From contig CAIIXF020000004.1 in NCBI GenBank assembly GCA_903813345.2, positions 29,017,985 to 29,081,984 of the forward strand: a stretch of DNA of 64,000 bases, written 5' to 3'. Within the stretch, counting starts at the first letter, position 1, and the number at the start of each line of letters is the position of its first letter. The position numbers and the translations under genes are program-made. Of the stretch, positions 32,201 to 47,200 are shown in pieces. Under the pieces are notes generated by a model that saw only the letters and a program-made list of their open reading frames with translations, was not told the origin of the DNA and ran no database searches. The stretch is from Owenia fusiformis (taxonomy: Eukaryota > Annelida > Polychaeta > Sabellida > Oweniidae).

Positions 32201-35200
32201 CTTAGTTTTATAACGTGCGGGGTCTTAGTTTTATAACAGGGTCTTAGTTTTATAACGTGGGGGGTCTTAGTTTTATAACAGGGTCTTAGTTTTATTACGT
32301 GGGGGTCTTAGTTTTATAACAGGGTCTTAGTTTTATAACCTGGGGGGTCTTAGTTTTATAACAGGGTCTTAGTTTTATTACGTGGGGGGTCTTAGTTTTA
32401 TAACGTGGGGGTCTTAGTTTTATAACAGGGTCTTAGTTTTATAACGTGGGGGTCTTAGTTTTATAACAGGGTCTTAGTTTTATAACGTGGGGGGTCTTAG
32501 TTTTATAACAGGGTCTTAGTTTTATAACGTGGGGGGTCTTAGTTTTATAACAGGTTCTTAGTTTTATTACGTGGGGGGTCTTAGTTTTATAACAGGGTCT
32601 TAGTTTTATAACGTGGGGGTCTTAGTATTATAACAGGGTCTTAGTTTTATAACGTTGGGGGGGTCTTAGTTTTATAACAGGGTCTTAGTTTTATAACCTG
32701 GGGGGTCTTAGTTTTATAACAGGGTCTTAGTTTTATTACGTGGGGGGTCTTAGTTTTATAACAGGGTCTTAGTTTTATAACACGGGGGTCTTAGTTTTAT
32801 AACAGGGTCTTAGTTTTATTACGTGGGGGGTCTTAGTTTTATAACAGGGTCTTAGTTTTATAACGTGGGGGGTCTTAGTTTTATAACAGGGTCTTAGTTT
32901 TATAACGTGGGGGGTCTTAGTTTTATAACAGGGTCTTAGTTTTATAACGTGGGGGTCTTAGTTTTATAACAGGGTCTTAGTTTTATAACGTAGGGGGTCT
33001 TAGTTTTATAACAGGGTCTTAGTTTTATTACGTGGGGGTCTTAGTTTTATAACAGGGTCTTAGTTTTATAACGTCGGGGTCTTAGTTTTATAACAGGGTC
33101 TTAGTTTTATTACGTGGGGGGTCTTAGTTTTATAACAGGGTCTTAGTTTTATAACGTGGGGGGTCTTCGTTTTATAACAGGGTCTTAGTTTTATTACATG
33201 GGGGTCTTAGTTTTATAACAGGGTCTTAGTTTTATAACGTGGGGGGTCTTAGTTTTGTAGGTCTTAGGTCTTAGTTTTGTAGACACCCATATCAATATTG
33301 GTCATCTGGTACACATTGTCCAATTCTTCTCAGTTCAGAAAAGTTCCAGCCAACCGTATCCATGTTCAGTTTCGTATGCGAACAGCGATTATGACGTACC
33401 GGGCAGATATAGCTGCGCTCCCTCGGTCAATATCATATTACCATTTGGTCAATATCATATTGTCCCTCGGAATAAAACTCATATTCGATCCCTCCCACTA
33501 AATTATCTATATATCTGCCCGCTCGGAGCGGGACGTAAAGCTATATTTGCCCTCTGATGAAACTATAAAATTTTACAAATCTGCTTTATGTACCCGTAAC
33601 ACGTCCAAGTGTGAGATAATTAAAGATTATCCAATATTAGGTTCAGGATATTGGGTTTATCCAGAGACAAATACCCTGAACCGACTATAGGATGATCTGT
33701 TTATCCCATACCAATCTTGGTCATTTGGTTCACAATGTTCAATTAGCCACAGTTCAGAAAAGGTATCGATTTGGTGAACTTTTTGAACACACCTTTCTCT
33801 TTAACCAGTGGTAAAAAAATTGTAAAAAGTTTACATATCGTCAATTTAAGGGTCATCTTTTGAATGGTAACAATATAATTTGAAAAGATATATGCACTTT
33901 TCTCGATATTGTTTTAGAAAACACTTCAGTCACTTTTTTTGTTCTTGGTATCATATGTTCGGAATAAAATGAAACATCTTCCCGAACCTCACTGGAACAA
34001 AACGACATAAACACAACGTGTGAAGGTCTCTCAATATTGTGATTGTACAAAGGAAATGTTGGTTGATTTTAAAAAAGGCATCTTGTTGATAAAATAAAAG
34101 GTTTGTCTTAATTTTATCTATTTGGGGGGGTTGTTTTAATTTTTTGAATACTTTTTGTAAAATCAACCAAAATTCCCTTTGTATAATTACAATATTAAGA
34201 GATCTAAGGAAATGTTGTATATGCTATTTTGTTCCAACAAGGTTCGGAACGAGATTTTATTTCATTATCGAAAATTTGTAGAAATGAACAAAAAACAATT
34301 GCACTAAAAAAACAAAAAATGTTAACAAAAACGGTCATATAAAATATATTTAATATAAATACTTTTGTTGTCAATTGTTGTCAATCAGTCAACATTACAT
34401 AAAGGACAGCGTATTACAGAATGTTTTCAATAATTGGTTTAAGAGAAAAACATTGTTGAATTTAATTAATCATATCATACCAATCCTTTCCGACCAACCA
34501 AAATACGCGATATCCACTCATGGGTAAAATGGTATATCATGGGATATCTTCAATATATTTGAAGACCTAAAACGGCTTAGTTTCAGAAATATCATGAATT
34601 TTTTAAAATAAAAAATGACCATATATTCCGCACCAAATGCTCTTGAGTTTTGTCGTTAGTTTGCATATGCCTGAAGGAGTCTGATACAAAATTGGCTCCG
34701 TAATGTTGAATAATATATTGAACTTTTGAAAATGAGAAACTTACAACTTTCTTTGATTCACGGTTGAAGTTGTTTGCCAGGAACAACCTTGATGCAGGTA
34801 ATATCATTAGGTATTGTGCAATGAATTCAGTACATAACCTACACCTTGGGTCATCTAACTGCCGAAAAAAGCCACCTTCGATGCCATATAAAACCTTTAC
34901 AAAAGACACATATATAATTTGAGATCGGTGTGCAGAGCACGGACGGGTCTTTTTTATTTTTACGAAACAGAAAATGTGGTGTTTTATTTATTTTTATTTA
35001 TAAAAGTCTATATAATGCATAATGCATAATACACGGACATGTATGAAATTAACGTTTAACTATAGTATACTATTGAACTGTTAACACATATTCCTTCAAA
35101 ATTCCTAACAAAATCCAATCATAAATATAACTACTATATAATTTACTTAACGTTAGAATCGTACCCAGATAGGGTTGCAAGTTCTACTCACCTTTTCAAG

Positions 35201-38200
35201 TCTTAGTCTGATTTCTTTGAAATCACTCCCCATCACAAGATGTAAACCATCTTCATCAGTTACTGCATTCCACAGTAAATAATTAGCCACAACACTGGAA
35301 ACACAAAACAACAATCATCTATCGATTCCCCTCGAACTATAATTCTTCCAAAATGTACAATCTGATCACTCAATTTTCCATTTCTTATAAAGGTGCGTAA
35401 TTGTTCTAAGACGTATGGTCCTAGTAAACGTAGATGTAAAAGAAAGATACACGAATTTTCATAATATGTGTAAATTCAGTAGAATATATAGCGAATAGGG
35501 TTGCTTAATTTTTACCAGTTGACTGTTTAGAAATATATTCTTACTGTTTTGGAGTTCTGTTTATTAGGGCAATTAAGTCCCGGATATATTGTGGTCCTAC
35601 TACATTAATTTCTAAATCTTTTGTTATGGTTATGTTAACACCTTTGAACACCTTGGTGAAATACCTTAGCCAATCCACCTAAATCAAACGATCATTTAAC
35701 CAATGAAGCAAAGTGTGAAAGTAAATTGTTGAATTGAAAAACATTATTTTGTTTTGAATTGAAAGATGCAATGTTTAGTCACATCTGGTGTCACAGCAAA
35801 TATTTTAATAGTAACTTCTAAGAATGCAACTTTCGGCTACCGGCTGCCAGATTGACTTACTATTTTATGGGCAACTCATTTAAATGAGAATATTATCTGC
35901 CACTTTTCCACTCAGAGTGAACAGAATCGCATCCTTGATTAAATAGAATACAGTTTTCGGGATCGAAAATTAAAACTGGTCACCCTTACCCATTTACCCA
36001 GACTGCCTTGAAACTAATCAGTTGTTAAATTTCATAAGTAGAAATAAACTAGCAATTTTTGCAGATGATACCACGTTGACTCTTAAGGACGTAACATCAT
36101 TACAAAAGCATTGGATACTTTGAAAATTTCAGACTAATATCAGGTTTATGTATTAATAGAGTGTATGTATATTGGAAGTGATCGTCATAATAATGAAATT
36201 AACCTTTTTGGTCTGAAATGGGTAAAGATACCAAGTAGACTTTTAGGGATAAAATATCATATGACACGAATGCAAATAACAAAGATAATTTTGAAAGAAA
36301 GTTAAATATGCTTGAAAAGGTTCTTATACTGTGGTCAAAACGAGATCTTACTTTTTATGGAAAGGTACTAATATTTAAGTCCCGGGCAGTTTCCAAGCTA
36401 ATATACATATAATATATATACAGGGTGTCACAAAACAACGGCACCCCCCCCCTCTACAGTGAAATGTCCTGAATGTCCAACATCGTGTCATACCTCATTT
36501 GAATAAATCTTTATATTAAAAAATGTACATTGTTTTTAAGTTTGCTACGTCGGTACTTTGTTTGCTGCTCTGTTACTGGTTAAAGGTCATATCTTTAGAA
36601 AGTGGAATATGAAAGAATTAGCCCAGATTCCAATTGCACTGGACATATGGGTTCAGTTCTGAAAAACAGGGTATAGGAACTGATGGACAAAGAGCCTCTT
36701 GAAAAAAGATACAGTTAGGATGTATTTCTGAAGAATGTGAGGAAAGTGCTTAGTGGATTATGCAATGCTACACCTTTATCTGAATTTTTATTGAAATCAT
36801 ATCAGTCCAGATAAGCTGCAGTTTGAGTAGCAACTGGTGGTCATACCAACAACTAAGAATCAGCTGTACATCTGTAAAATTATATGATATAAAGCTGAAA
36901 TTTCTCAGGCAACTCCAGAATTAAATTGTCTTTAAAATGAGATAAGACACACCATGTAACATAAAGTACTTTTTGCTGTAGAAGGGGGTGCCGTTGTTTT
37001 TTGACACCCTGTACATGTATATATATATACGGTAGTAGTCGTACATACCCCTGTGATGTTTTTTTGGAGAAAATCAATAGTCCATTTGTTGTAAAAACCT
37101 CCACTGTCACGATGAAGTTCTTTTGAAAATAACTACAATTAAATTCATAAATAATCAAAATTAAAATTATCAGAACATACAGGACATCTAGTAGAATTCT
37201 GGTATATGCAATATTTAGAAAAAAGTTCTAAACGGTGTCACACTGATGCATAAAATACATACACCACAATTTACCATCATTTTACAGTAAACAATTGTTG
37301 ACCTCTCCAGAGGTCAACCGGCAAAATTGTATACCGAGACTGTAAACCGAGAAACTACTGTTGACAGAGACCGAAGGTCGAGGTCAACAGTAGTTTCAAG
37401 GTTTACAGTCAAGGTATATGGTCTTGACGGTTGACCGAATGGAGAGGTCTACAATTGTTTTGTTAGTCGGAAGAAACTTTATTGTGACTCGCGTTTGCTA
37501 CCACTTCCTCAATTCTGATATGATGGGCAAACGCGTAGTAAACATGCTCACGTCGGAACTATTTTTGACCTACATCGCTATTTTCGTAATTCAAATGAAA
37601 GTTGAACTCCTCCTCTATATTATGATACAAAATAGTGGCATACTAGGTACCCTAGAAGTCAACTATGGCGTTATTTAGTACAAAACCACAAGTTTTTAAA
37701 TGGACTATATAGGGGTCATACCTTTTGGCGGATGAATATGGAACCTCATACCTTATGCTGTAAATTTAAAGCGTCTTCTATTTGATTGGCCAGAGTTGTG
37801 GTTGCTATAATTTGTTTACGTCACAACTTTCCAAAACATATTTATTCTTTCTGATAGCTTTATTCATACTCCCAGGTCTATACCTACCACAAATACAATA
37901 TAAAAACAGTCCTAAAGTCCCATTGTTATGAGAATAAGCTATTCAACAGAATGTCCATCTCTCGCTACACACTTCTTATGCATATTCACCCACTCTCTAA
38001 ACACACTTTCAAACCCATTTTTGCCCATTTCCTGAAGTCTTGCTAAGACATGTGATCTGGGTTCATCAGTGCTTCCAAATTTATTTCCTCTCAAGTCACG
38101 CTTGAGTTCTGCATATAAGTAAAAGTCATTGGGTGCAAGGTCTGGGGAATATGGAGGGTGTGCAAGTAGGGGTAGCCCCAGTGCCCTAATAGTTTCACTA

Positions 38201-41200
38201 GTAAGCATAGCTGTGTGTGAACTCAGATCACATGTCTTAGCAAGACTTCAGGAAATGGGCAAGAATGGGTTTGAAAGTGTGTTTAGAGAGTGGGTGAATA
38301 GGCATAAGAAGTGTATGACTAGAGATGGACATTATGTTGAATAGCTTATTTTCATAACAATGGGACTTTAGGACTGTTTTTATATTGTATTTGTGGCAGT
38401 AATAGACCTCGGAGTATGAATAAAGCTATCAGAAAGAATAAATATGTTTTGGAAAGTTGTGACGTAAACAAACTTGCCCCGCCCTTTTGTTGTTTCAGTT
38501 GCTATAGCAACCACAACTCTGGCCAATCAGATAGAAGACGCTTTAAATTCACAGAATAAAGATAAAAAGGTTTGGACTACAAACTCTGACAATTTCATCA
38601 AGATTGGTGCAATATTAAGAAAGTTACAATATCTTTCACCTTATTTATTGGACACCCTGTATCTCATATCTTAGAAGCGTATCGATTTAAAAGCGCGGTA
38701 TAGAAGGCAATGTTTTCTAGTCTTGCTTAAAAGACCCTGTACCCCCCCCCCCATTTATCCTTCTCTCTAGTACATTGCCAGGTAAAGAGAGTGAAGGTGA
38801 CGGGGAGAGATGGATACAGTCTTTGAGCAAGACTAAATGTTTTCGTATGTTGACTAATCTTGAGCTCGATCAAGTGAATTAAATTTGCAATCTCACAAAA
38901 GTTATTCGTAGTGATAACGATGAAATTCAAGTCTTATTAGAAAGAGAAAAATTAAAATCTGTCAATTATCACTTGGATGTACATAATCATACTCAATAAT
39001 AATCACTCGCCTTTGCAATTTCTATCTCAAAATCAATCACACCCCCGACGTCCTTTCGAACTTTAGCCTCTATAGTCTTGTCGTCAGTTTCTTTCATGAG
39101 CATCACAAAGCTAACCATCCATTCTTCATATGCCTTTACAAATGTGTGATTCCGTCCATATAATATATATTCTAGAGAATCAAAGCCAAGTGTATGTTGA
39201 AAAGCCGCCACGAGCTGTACAGAACGTAGAAACAGAGTCGAGTTTTAACAAACTGTATACACCAATGGCTTATTTATTCATAACTGATAGGCCTAACTCT
39301 TTTTGTTTTATATAGATATTCAAAATGGGCAACAGCCGACATCGGCTTATAAGGAACTGGTCTTCGCACAATCGGTTCATATCAAAATTAAGATAAATAA
39401 TTACGTATGATTATGTCATACAATAAGTATCAATGTTCAAACATAAAATTAACAATTACAACATAATGTTAAAAGAATGAAAACAGATCAATACTTTGAA
39501 ATTGGTTGATCTCACCTTTGTAATAAAAACAGAAGAATTTTTCTGATCTACTCTAACTATTGGAAACATGAAAGAATATATGTAAAGTCGTCGTGTTTTG
39601 CGGCCAGAAACCACCAATTAATTTTTTTTCTTTTCCAAGGAATAGACCAGGGTACTTCCCCAAGTATGGGCCATCCACCAAGACTGTTGATGTAGTCACG
39701 CATAGGAGTCATTCCTCGATTCTCAATTGCAGCTGGAACACATTTATGTTGAAAACTATAGGAAATAGTTATGCAATATAGTGAGAATTTAATCAGAACG
39801 TGGTGGTAGGGATCAGAATAGCAGTAATATCCGTAGTAATCACAGTCGTTTATATTTTAAGCTATTGATTTTGGTCAGTTTGGTTATAATCTAATCTACG
39901 GTAAGTTTGACGTCACAAACTTGTAAAAAGTCACATCAGTGTTTTTATGTGTATGCTATGTTCTACGTATATGTAACACAACGGGAAACACTATTTTGTA
40001 AGCACTACTAAGAAAGAATACTTTATGTGTTATCCATAAGTAATAACCACGACTAACTCCTAATTCTCAGGAATAAAAAGTTCACTCTATTGAGAGATAG
40101 ATAGAGTTTATCCTTGGACCAGTTACGTCTTATCCGTGTGTCATATGACAACTGTGTTAATTAACTAAGTAAAGTATTCCAATTAAAAAGTGTTGTATGT
40201 TTGCATGCAGCAAGCGTTTAATAATTCTTCGCATATATAATATTGTCCATAAAAGAGTATGATATATAATATTGTCCATAAAAGATCGGTCTGATAATTA
40301 CAAGTAACTCATGTTTATTTTAAAACTATTCTTTACGAATTTATGATAAGTGTATAATGTTCAATCATACAAACCGCAGTCAGTGATTGTTCTCCACACT
40401 CACCCCTCCCCCTTCCTGACATGAACTATTTTGTAAAACCATTGACAGTGTGGAAAGGATTCTAACACTCGAGTGTCAAAGGGGGGGGGGGTGGCAGTTA
40501 TAAAAATATACAAGGCGATGGTTCAAATTGGATAATTTTCAAAACTGCTCAACATGGTGAAAACTTCACGTTTTTAAAGAATGCTTGCCTGGCGAGTGGT
40601 TTGCTCTGGATTGCGAGAGAATAAAAACTAGGATTAGGATTTTTCCTAATACTATCATTAATCTAAACAACTTTTTAAACCGTCTCTGATTACATATCAT
40701 GCCAATTAATACCATTATTGTGTTGACAGGATTAAATATGATATCTATGGAATTATAATTTAATGAACTCAATGGTCTAAATGATAATAAGTTCATAATT
40801 TAGTCTTGGCTGACTAGTCTTGCATCATCAGAGTTGGATTGCAAATACCTCCCTAAATCAAATAATTTAAATTTACAAATTTACTAGTGTACGGGGTGGG
40901 GAAACAAGTCTCCATCAAACCACTAAAGTTTAAAAGGAAGACTATAGTGTCCCGTGAATTCATTATAATTATCTTAGACAATAGTGATCGGAATGGAAGT
41001 TTGATTTAAAATAACTCCTTTGGATCAAATATTTAAATTCTACTAGAATGCGGGGAGTGGAAACAAGTCTCCATTCAAGCACTAAATATCAAAAGAAGGA
41101 TTTCAGTACCCCTTAACTTCACTCCCGGACTTCACTATTCACCACCACCCCCCCCCCCTTCCCCAGTTATCCCTTATGACCCCAGAATGTTCGTTTCTGT

Positions 41201-44200
41201 GCCCCCCCCCCCCCCTGTCCATGGCCAGTAAGTAATCTATGTGTATATTGGCTCCCTCTCAAAGGTGGGAAAACCAGATGCAGGCATAGACATTGACAAG
41301 GTGAGGGGATTTAAATATAAAAATAGTCTTGTTTTTGGCTCCGACTTAAATATTTTGGCACTGTTTAACGAAGCCGGTTTAAGGAATGAGAGGCAGCAAT
41401 AATTCCTAAAAATAAGATGGCCTGTCTTTACTGTAATCAAGATGCTACCTAACCGCAGTTATTTTGGTTTTATAACGCCGGGGATATTGCTCGAGCTTGA
41501 ATAACAAATAAAAGGCATGTTCTTATTTCTGTATTTAGTCCTTTGATTGTGTATTAAGTTGAGCTGCACGCCAAAAGTTAAGATTGTTAAAACGCTTAAA
41601 ATAAAACTTTATTCCTCTCAATTTACATAAAAATGAAACAGATTAGATTCGAATCTCAGTCACACCAGCCACTGGTCACAGGAAGTACAAATATCTATAT
41701 TAATCAAATGTCTGAGAATTTGATAACTGTCTGGGATCCAATGTTAATTTTATTGAATCAAACTAAGAAAAGTATAAAGATGAATTTTAAACGTTTAGAG
41801 GGAAAAGTCAAATATGCATTGTAACCCTAAAAATAATTCATTAAAGTGTCGTACACATTTCATAACATTTATATAAATAAAACAAATAAAGCACAGCCCT
41901 AATGCCCTAATGAATTCATATCGGCGCTAAACGGCCCTTGCAATAAAAACGCATCGAAGCAGGGAATGCTTGGAAAATTCTTCCGAGACTGACTTTTGTT
42001 ATTTCAAAATTGAAATATGCCCAATTCCTATGAAATAATCAAATAACCACGCGATCTTTTTCCCTGGGTTTTACTCTATTTTAGATTTACTAGAAAAATG
42101 TTTATATGATGATTGCATTTGCTTCTCACGAGTTCATTGAAAAGTTCAGTCGTAAAACTTTAGAGATCAAAAGACTAATTAGGCACCTGATTCCGAAAGT
42201 TTGATTGCATTTCGATCGCCGGGATTTTACAAACGTATTGTTTAAGTATCGATCGTGTTCTTGGGATCTTGATAACTTCCTATTTTAAGTTTTGGGTTGA
42301 AAGCAATGAGTATGTCGGACTTTCTCAAGTCCATATAATGAAACAATATCCCTTTATATTAGTCCAATCGGAATTTGCATAAACATACCAGTTTTTTTAT
42401 TGTAAAAAGAACTGTAATTAATAGCCTACAAAAAAGCATCATGATAAATAAAACATTAAAGCATATATAAAGCTTATTGTTATCAAAATCCATAAATCCT
42501 CACCATATAAATATAGTTTTATTGATGACCAAAAACAGATATCAAGGGCGTAGCCAGCTTTCAGTCAGGGGGGAGGGGTGCGATCGCCAAAAAGATTTCG
42601 GTTTACAGTCAGAAGAGTATGATTGTGGCATTTTAATGCTCCTTTCTTCTTCTTCTTTCTCAGCGTTTTATTTTTATTGTTATGGGGAAGGTTGCTATAC
42701 GCCTATGGATATTTTGGCAACTTTCACGTTTACCCCGCCCCTAATAATTTTTGCACCCCCTCTAAATATCAGACCCGTCAGGCGTTGAGGCATGATCAGG
42801 ATACCCTGACTCCCAAGCTGTGCGACTTCTGGCAACCGCTACACCTATGTTCCCGGGGAAAACGCTTTTAGAAAAATATCAATGTCAAATATGGTCGTGT
42901 GTGGGCAAACACGGAGGAGGAGGAGAGGGATGCGTGCATTACGTGCGACCCTTCATCAGTTGTGTACCTTATTTTTGTATGAATCTCTTCCGAATAGTTA
43001 GAGAGGTTCTGATATTTATTTCTGTTTTCAAATGAAATAATTTCACCCTTGCCCGACTGACTTGTAGATAATGCACGAATCAAATAGCATGGAGATCAGA
43101 TAATCAGATTGATTCGTATTTTCGCAATCAGATGAATTAACTTATTGTTTTCTCTGATTAAAAAGCGGTTTGAAGCTACTTTTACAGTATTTGTAAATTC
43201 GCAATCAGACTGGCTTATTTTAATATTTAGTCAGTGCAAGAGGAGGGGACTATAATGTAGAAAATTGTTTTGATTTCGACACTAACTGAATAATTTATCA
43301 CAATTGTTAAATACGCAAACAGAAACAGGTTTAAAAATGAGAATAGAGGCAAAAAGTTTATACATAAAATGCAATTAAAACCCGGGAATTAAAAGCAATT
43401 TTAGACTGTTAGATGATCTCTTCTGTAATCAAGGTGATGTTGGTACACTTCCGCCGTTAGAAAAACAAAGACTAAGACAAAGACTATATAGCAATTAATC
43501 CTTTTGTAATCATTAAATGTTAGATTCTTATTATTTTAAATTTATTGGACAATGTTCAGACTTCTGACCAAGATTAAATCATTTATGTTTGTATTTAAAA
43601 AATAGTATTTCAATCAGACAGACGTGCTAATGAGTTCGAAAAATACATTTGTCCATTTCCTCTCAAGAAGTTTTCAAAGGTAATCAAGTCGATTTGTTTG
43701 AGTGTTTAGCATTGTTTTTCATAACTTGACGCTTCCATGAACAGAATGACTTTGAAATGAGTTTTTATAATTTTAGCTTTTATACGGACATGCTTATTGT
43801 ATATTTCTATATGAACGTTGTAGTTATGTGATGTAACATCGCCCCCCCCCCAAATTACAGGTATACAAATTTTGATCGGAATGCATTAACTTGCAATTAA
43901 AAGCAATTTTAGACTGTTAGATGATCTCTTATGTAATTTAGATTATGTTGGTACACTTCCGCATTAAGAAAACAAAGACTAAAACAAAGAGAACTAAGCA
44001 ATTAATCCTTTTGTTATCATTAAATTTTAGAATCTTATTTTTTGATTGGACAATATTAAGACTTCTGTCTCCGATTCTTATGCAGGTATGTGTATAAAAT
44101 AATGTGAACAACATTATCGTGGAAACTCCCATCTTCATTCTCATAATGTCTTACAGCTATTTCGCAAATGACATAATCCTAAACAACATATGGACATAAC

Positions 44201-47200
44201 GATAATATTGCAGAACTGAGCGAAAAGAAAGGTGGAACAAATCAGATTAAGATATTTTATTTTTGAAATGCACAAAGGGCAACAGTTGAAGAACAAAAGT
44301 TAAAGGCGTTTTGAAATACATCTTGCTTTTATATGATCCCCTTCTATAATACCCTACCCTTTGCATTTGTTCGACTTCACTTCTTAAATGAGAGTTTCGT
44401 CTTCTCGTAGTTTATAATTAGACTCTGCACGCAGCGTAATAGTGCCCCTATTATCCATGTTCAGGGGCGTAGCCAATTCAGTCGGAGGGGGGGGATTGGG
44501 TGCGATCGCCAAAAAACAATAACGGTTTTCAGTCGGGGGGGGGGGGGGGTTGCGATCGTGGCAAAAGCAAGCCAAAAGATGCAACTTCCTTCAAAATTGA
44601 GCTTGAAGCTTCTATCTCTTCTTCTATTTCTTGGTTCTATTTTATTGGTTATGCACCGCAACCCCCCCCCCCCCTGGCTACGCCTATGCCTGTCGAGAGA
44701 CAAAAAGAGAAGCGAAAAGACTGTTAAAACAAGTACTTCCAATAAATACTTTTACAGTTATATGTGTTTATCAACGACCCTACTTGTCAAATTAATAGAA
44801 ACGAAAACTAAATTCTTTCAGTTGAAATATCTACCTGATTCGCTGGAATAGTCATTAGTCACATTATTTCAGAGCAAACAATTAGCATCTACTATAATAT
44901 TTATTTTTCTATCCGATATACAACTGATATTGATATCTTTCCCAGGACAATGTGTTATCTCATGATCCGTTGACATCATCAACAATTTGATTTACCACAA
45001 GAGAGTAACCAACATTCCTTAATTAAAAAGTTGACATTTCTTGAATTTTATAGCAAAAACACTATGACACAATAACATCGAGGCAAAATCAAAACATGGT
45101 GTGGAAATAAAAGGCATACAAAATGGCCATTAAAATGAAATTCTTGTTTATAAAAGTATCAACTTTATTACATTGGACGCAAATACAAAGTATAGAATAA
45201 ATAAAAATAACGTCTTCCCAGAGATTACAATACGGATCAGTAAGTCAACAAATCTAACTGTTAAATAAACAAACTCAGCCCATGTCTACAATTGTTCGTC
45301 TGCTGATCAGAACTCGGTATCCTCTTCGGATAATCAATTTCTGTGACTACTGATGTCTTAAATAATTCATAAAGACGACGTTGTCTTTAAATAAGGATCT
45401 TTAATCTACAAACTGTAAATAAATACGGGATCGTAGACAACAACATTGATACCTTGCTGTCCTCTGTTAAATCACGAAACCAGTTTCCCTTAAATTTTTT
45501 ACTAAGAGACTTATACATGCATAAGTTATCTATCAAATTATTTTTCTTTAAATATTAAATGTCGTCTAAGTCTGTTTTAATGATTAGTCTTAATCTAGAT
45601 TCATTAATCATCACGATATTTATATATACATATTATGTAATAGACCTATCATATCAGGTCCGTACTTACAAAGTCAACTACATATTAATGCAATAGAATA
45701 AGACTCAATAATTAAAAAAATAAACCTCAGTATTCGGGCCAAAAAACACAGATAAGTGTATCAATACCAACGGGTAAGCTCAAATAACCTTCCAGATAAG
45801 TGTATCAATAATCAAGGATTGCGAGTACTAAGGACCGGGTAAGATGGTTGTAACATTGGTATTGCTAGTTATTAAACACGATTTTGTCTTGTGTAATAAT
45901 GTAAGTAAACATTAGTAAATCGTCTTCAAATTTTAAGATAGTGTGTCTAATATACGTTAAACTATATGTGACAAGTTTCATTATGTCCACTGGTCATAAG
46001 TTATAAGATATGTTCTTTAATAGGTAAATACTTTTGAAACAGAGGGTACATTAGTAGTAATACTGATGGTATCCCTGATTTCAAATACTGCCTCACTGTG
46101 CTAAATTAAAACTGCTTAATAATATTAGGAGTTTTTGGACAATGACGAGTGCCCTGGGTGTTTTAACAAATGTTAGGTATAAATTGGAAAACTTACTCTC
46201 ATTCATACAAGCAGCATACATGTCCTTAGCCTTAATTGTTGCTTCGATGTCATTGGGACCAATATCTTCCATTAGGCTTTCTAAAAAAGCAATGGTTCAC
46301 TTTGGGTCATTGTTTTGAAATTTCGAGAACCTCTATGAGCTTGTGTCATACGATATATGATATCATTGTAACGTTTTAGTCTAAGAACTACTTGGTTAAT
46401 GAACAGAATGCAATTGCCCGATGCTTCCAGTATGGAATCATTCCTAGGTTTAATTTGCCATTCCCAATGCACATGTTTGATATTTCTGTAACCACAATCG
46501 AGGCCTTAAAAAGGATAACTTTGATTATATAATGGTTAGGGTCTCCAAATATTTAAGCTCTGTCAACTTGTAAAATACTCCATCTCCGATCCAGCCGTAC
46601 CTACAACATTTCCCATAGTCAAAGAATTTGGAGTAACAAAAGTACAGCATTGCTTTATAGATTCCAAAGATCCAAAAGCTGGATCAACTGAACCCATTAC
46701 TGCTAAAGGGAGGAAATGGTCTGTCAATTTGGCTAGCAGTGATACAGGGGGCAGTCTCAGACAGAACGACTTTGTAGGAACTGAGGACTAGATAGTAATG
46801 TAATGGGAGAGTACAGTGGTTAAAATCAGACCAAAGAGTAAGAAGAAAGATGGTAGAAATAACAAAGACTGGAGATTGGACCAGATTTGTCAAGATCACT
46901 GGAATGAGGAAGCAGGGTACACGGTTAAACTAGGAAGCGGCAGAAGAGCAGCATTCTGACTGGGAAAAATCCGATGCAGAAACTTAAAACTTAAATCTAC
47001 CACCATACATGACAATAGGTTGAAACGAAAACAAAATCGTATGCCGTAATTTAAGATTGAGATTACAAGTTAACAGATTAAATTGCACTTTCAAATGAAA
47101 AGAAACAAAACAAAATACAAATACAAATACTGAATACAAACCACGTAATTTCGGTACGATTTTATTCCTCATTGAGTAGAAAGTTCCGATACTTGTTTTA

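Noticed and set aside
31873-33288. CRISPR-like regular repeats
   Set aside because: No unique spacers: both half-units are themselves repeated, orientation flips once, and the setting is an intron of an animal gene. A foldback transposon explains it.
42477-43035. Small frames near 42.5-43.0 kb
   Set aside because: Derived from a partial inverted-repeat element; no motif and inconsistent frames.
44384-44851. Overlapping small frames around 44.4-44.8 kb on both strands
   Set aside because: They cross poly-G and poly-C tracts of a MITE-like element, so Gly or Pro runs are artefacts.
46580-46980. Possible coding stretch on the + strand in an M13 intron
   Set aside because: Partial openness and gene-like composition, but internal stops and no family recognised; listed only as an intron note.
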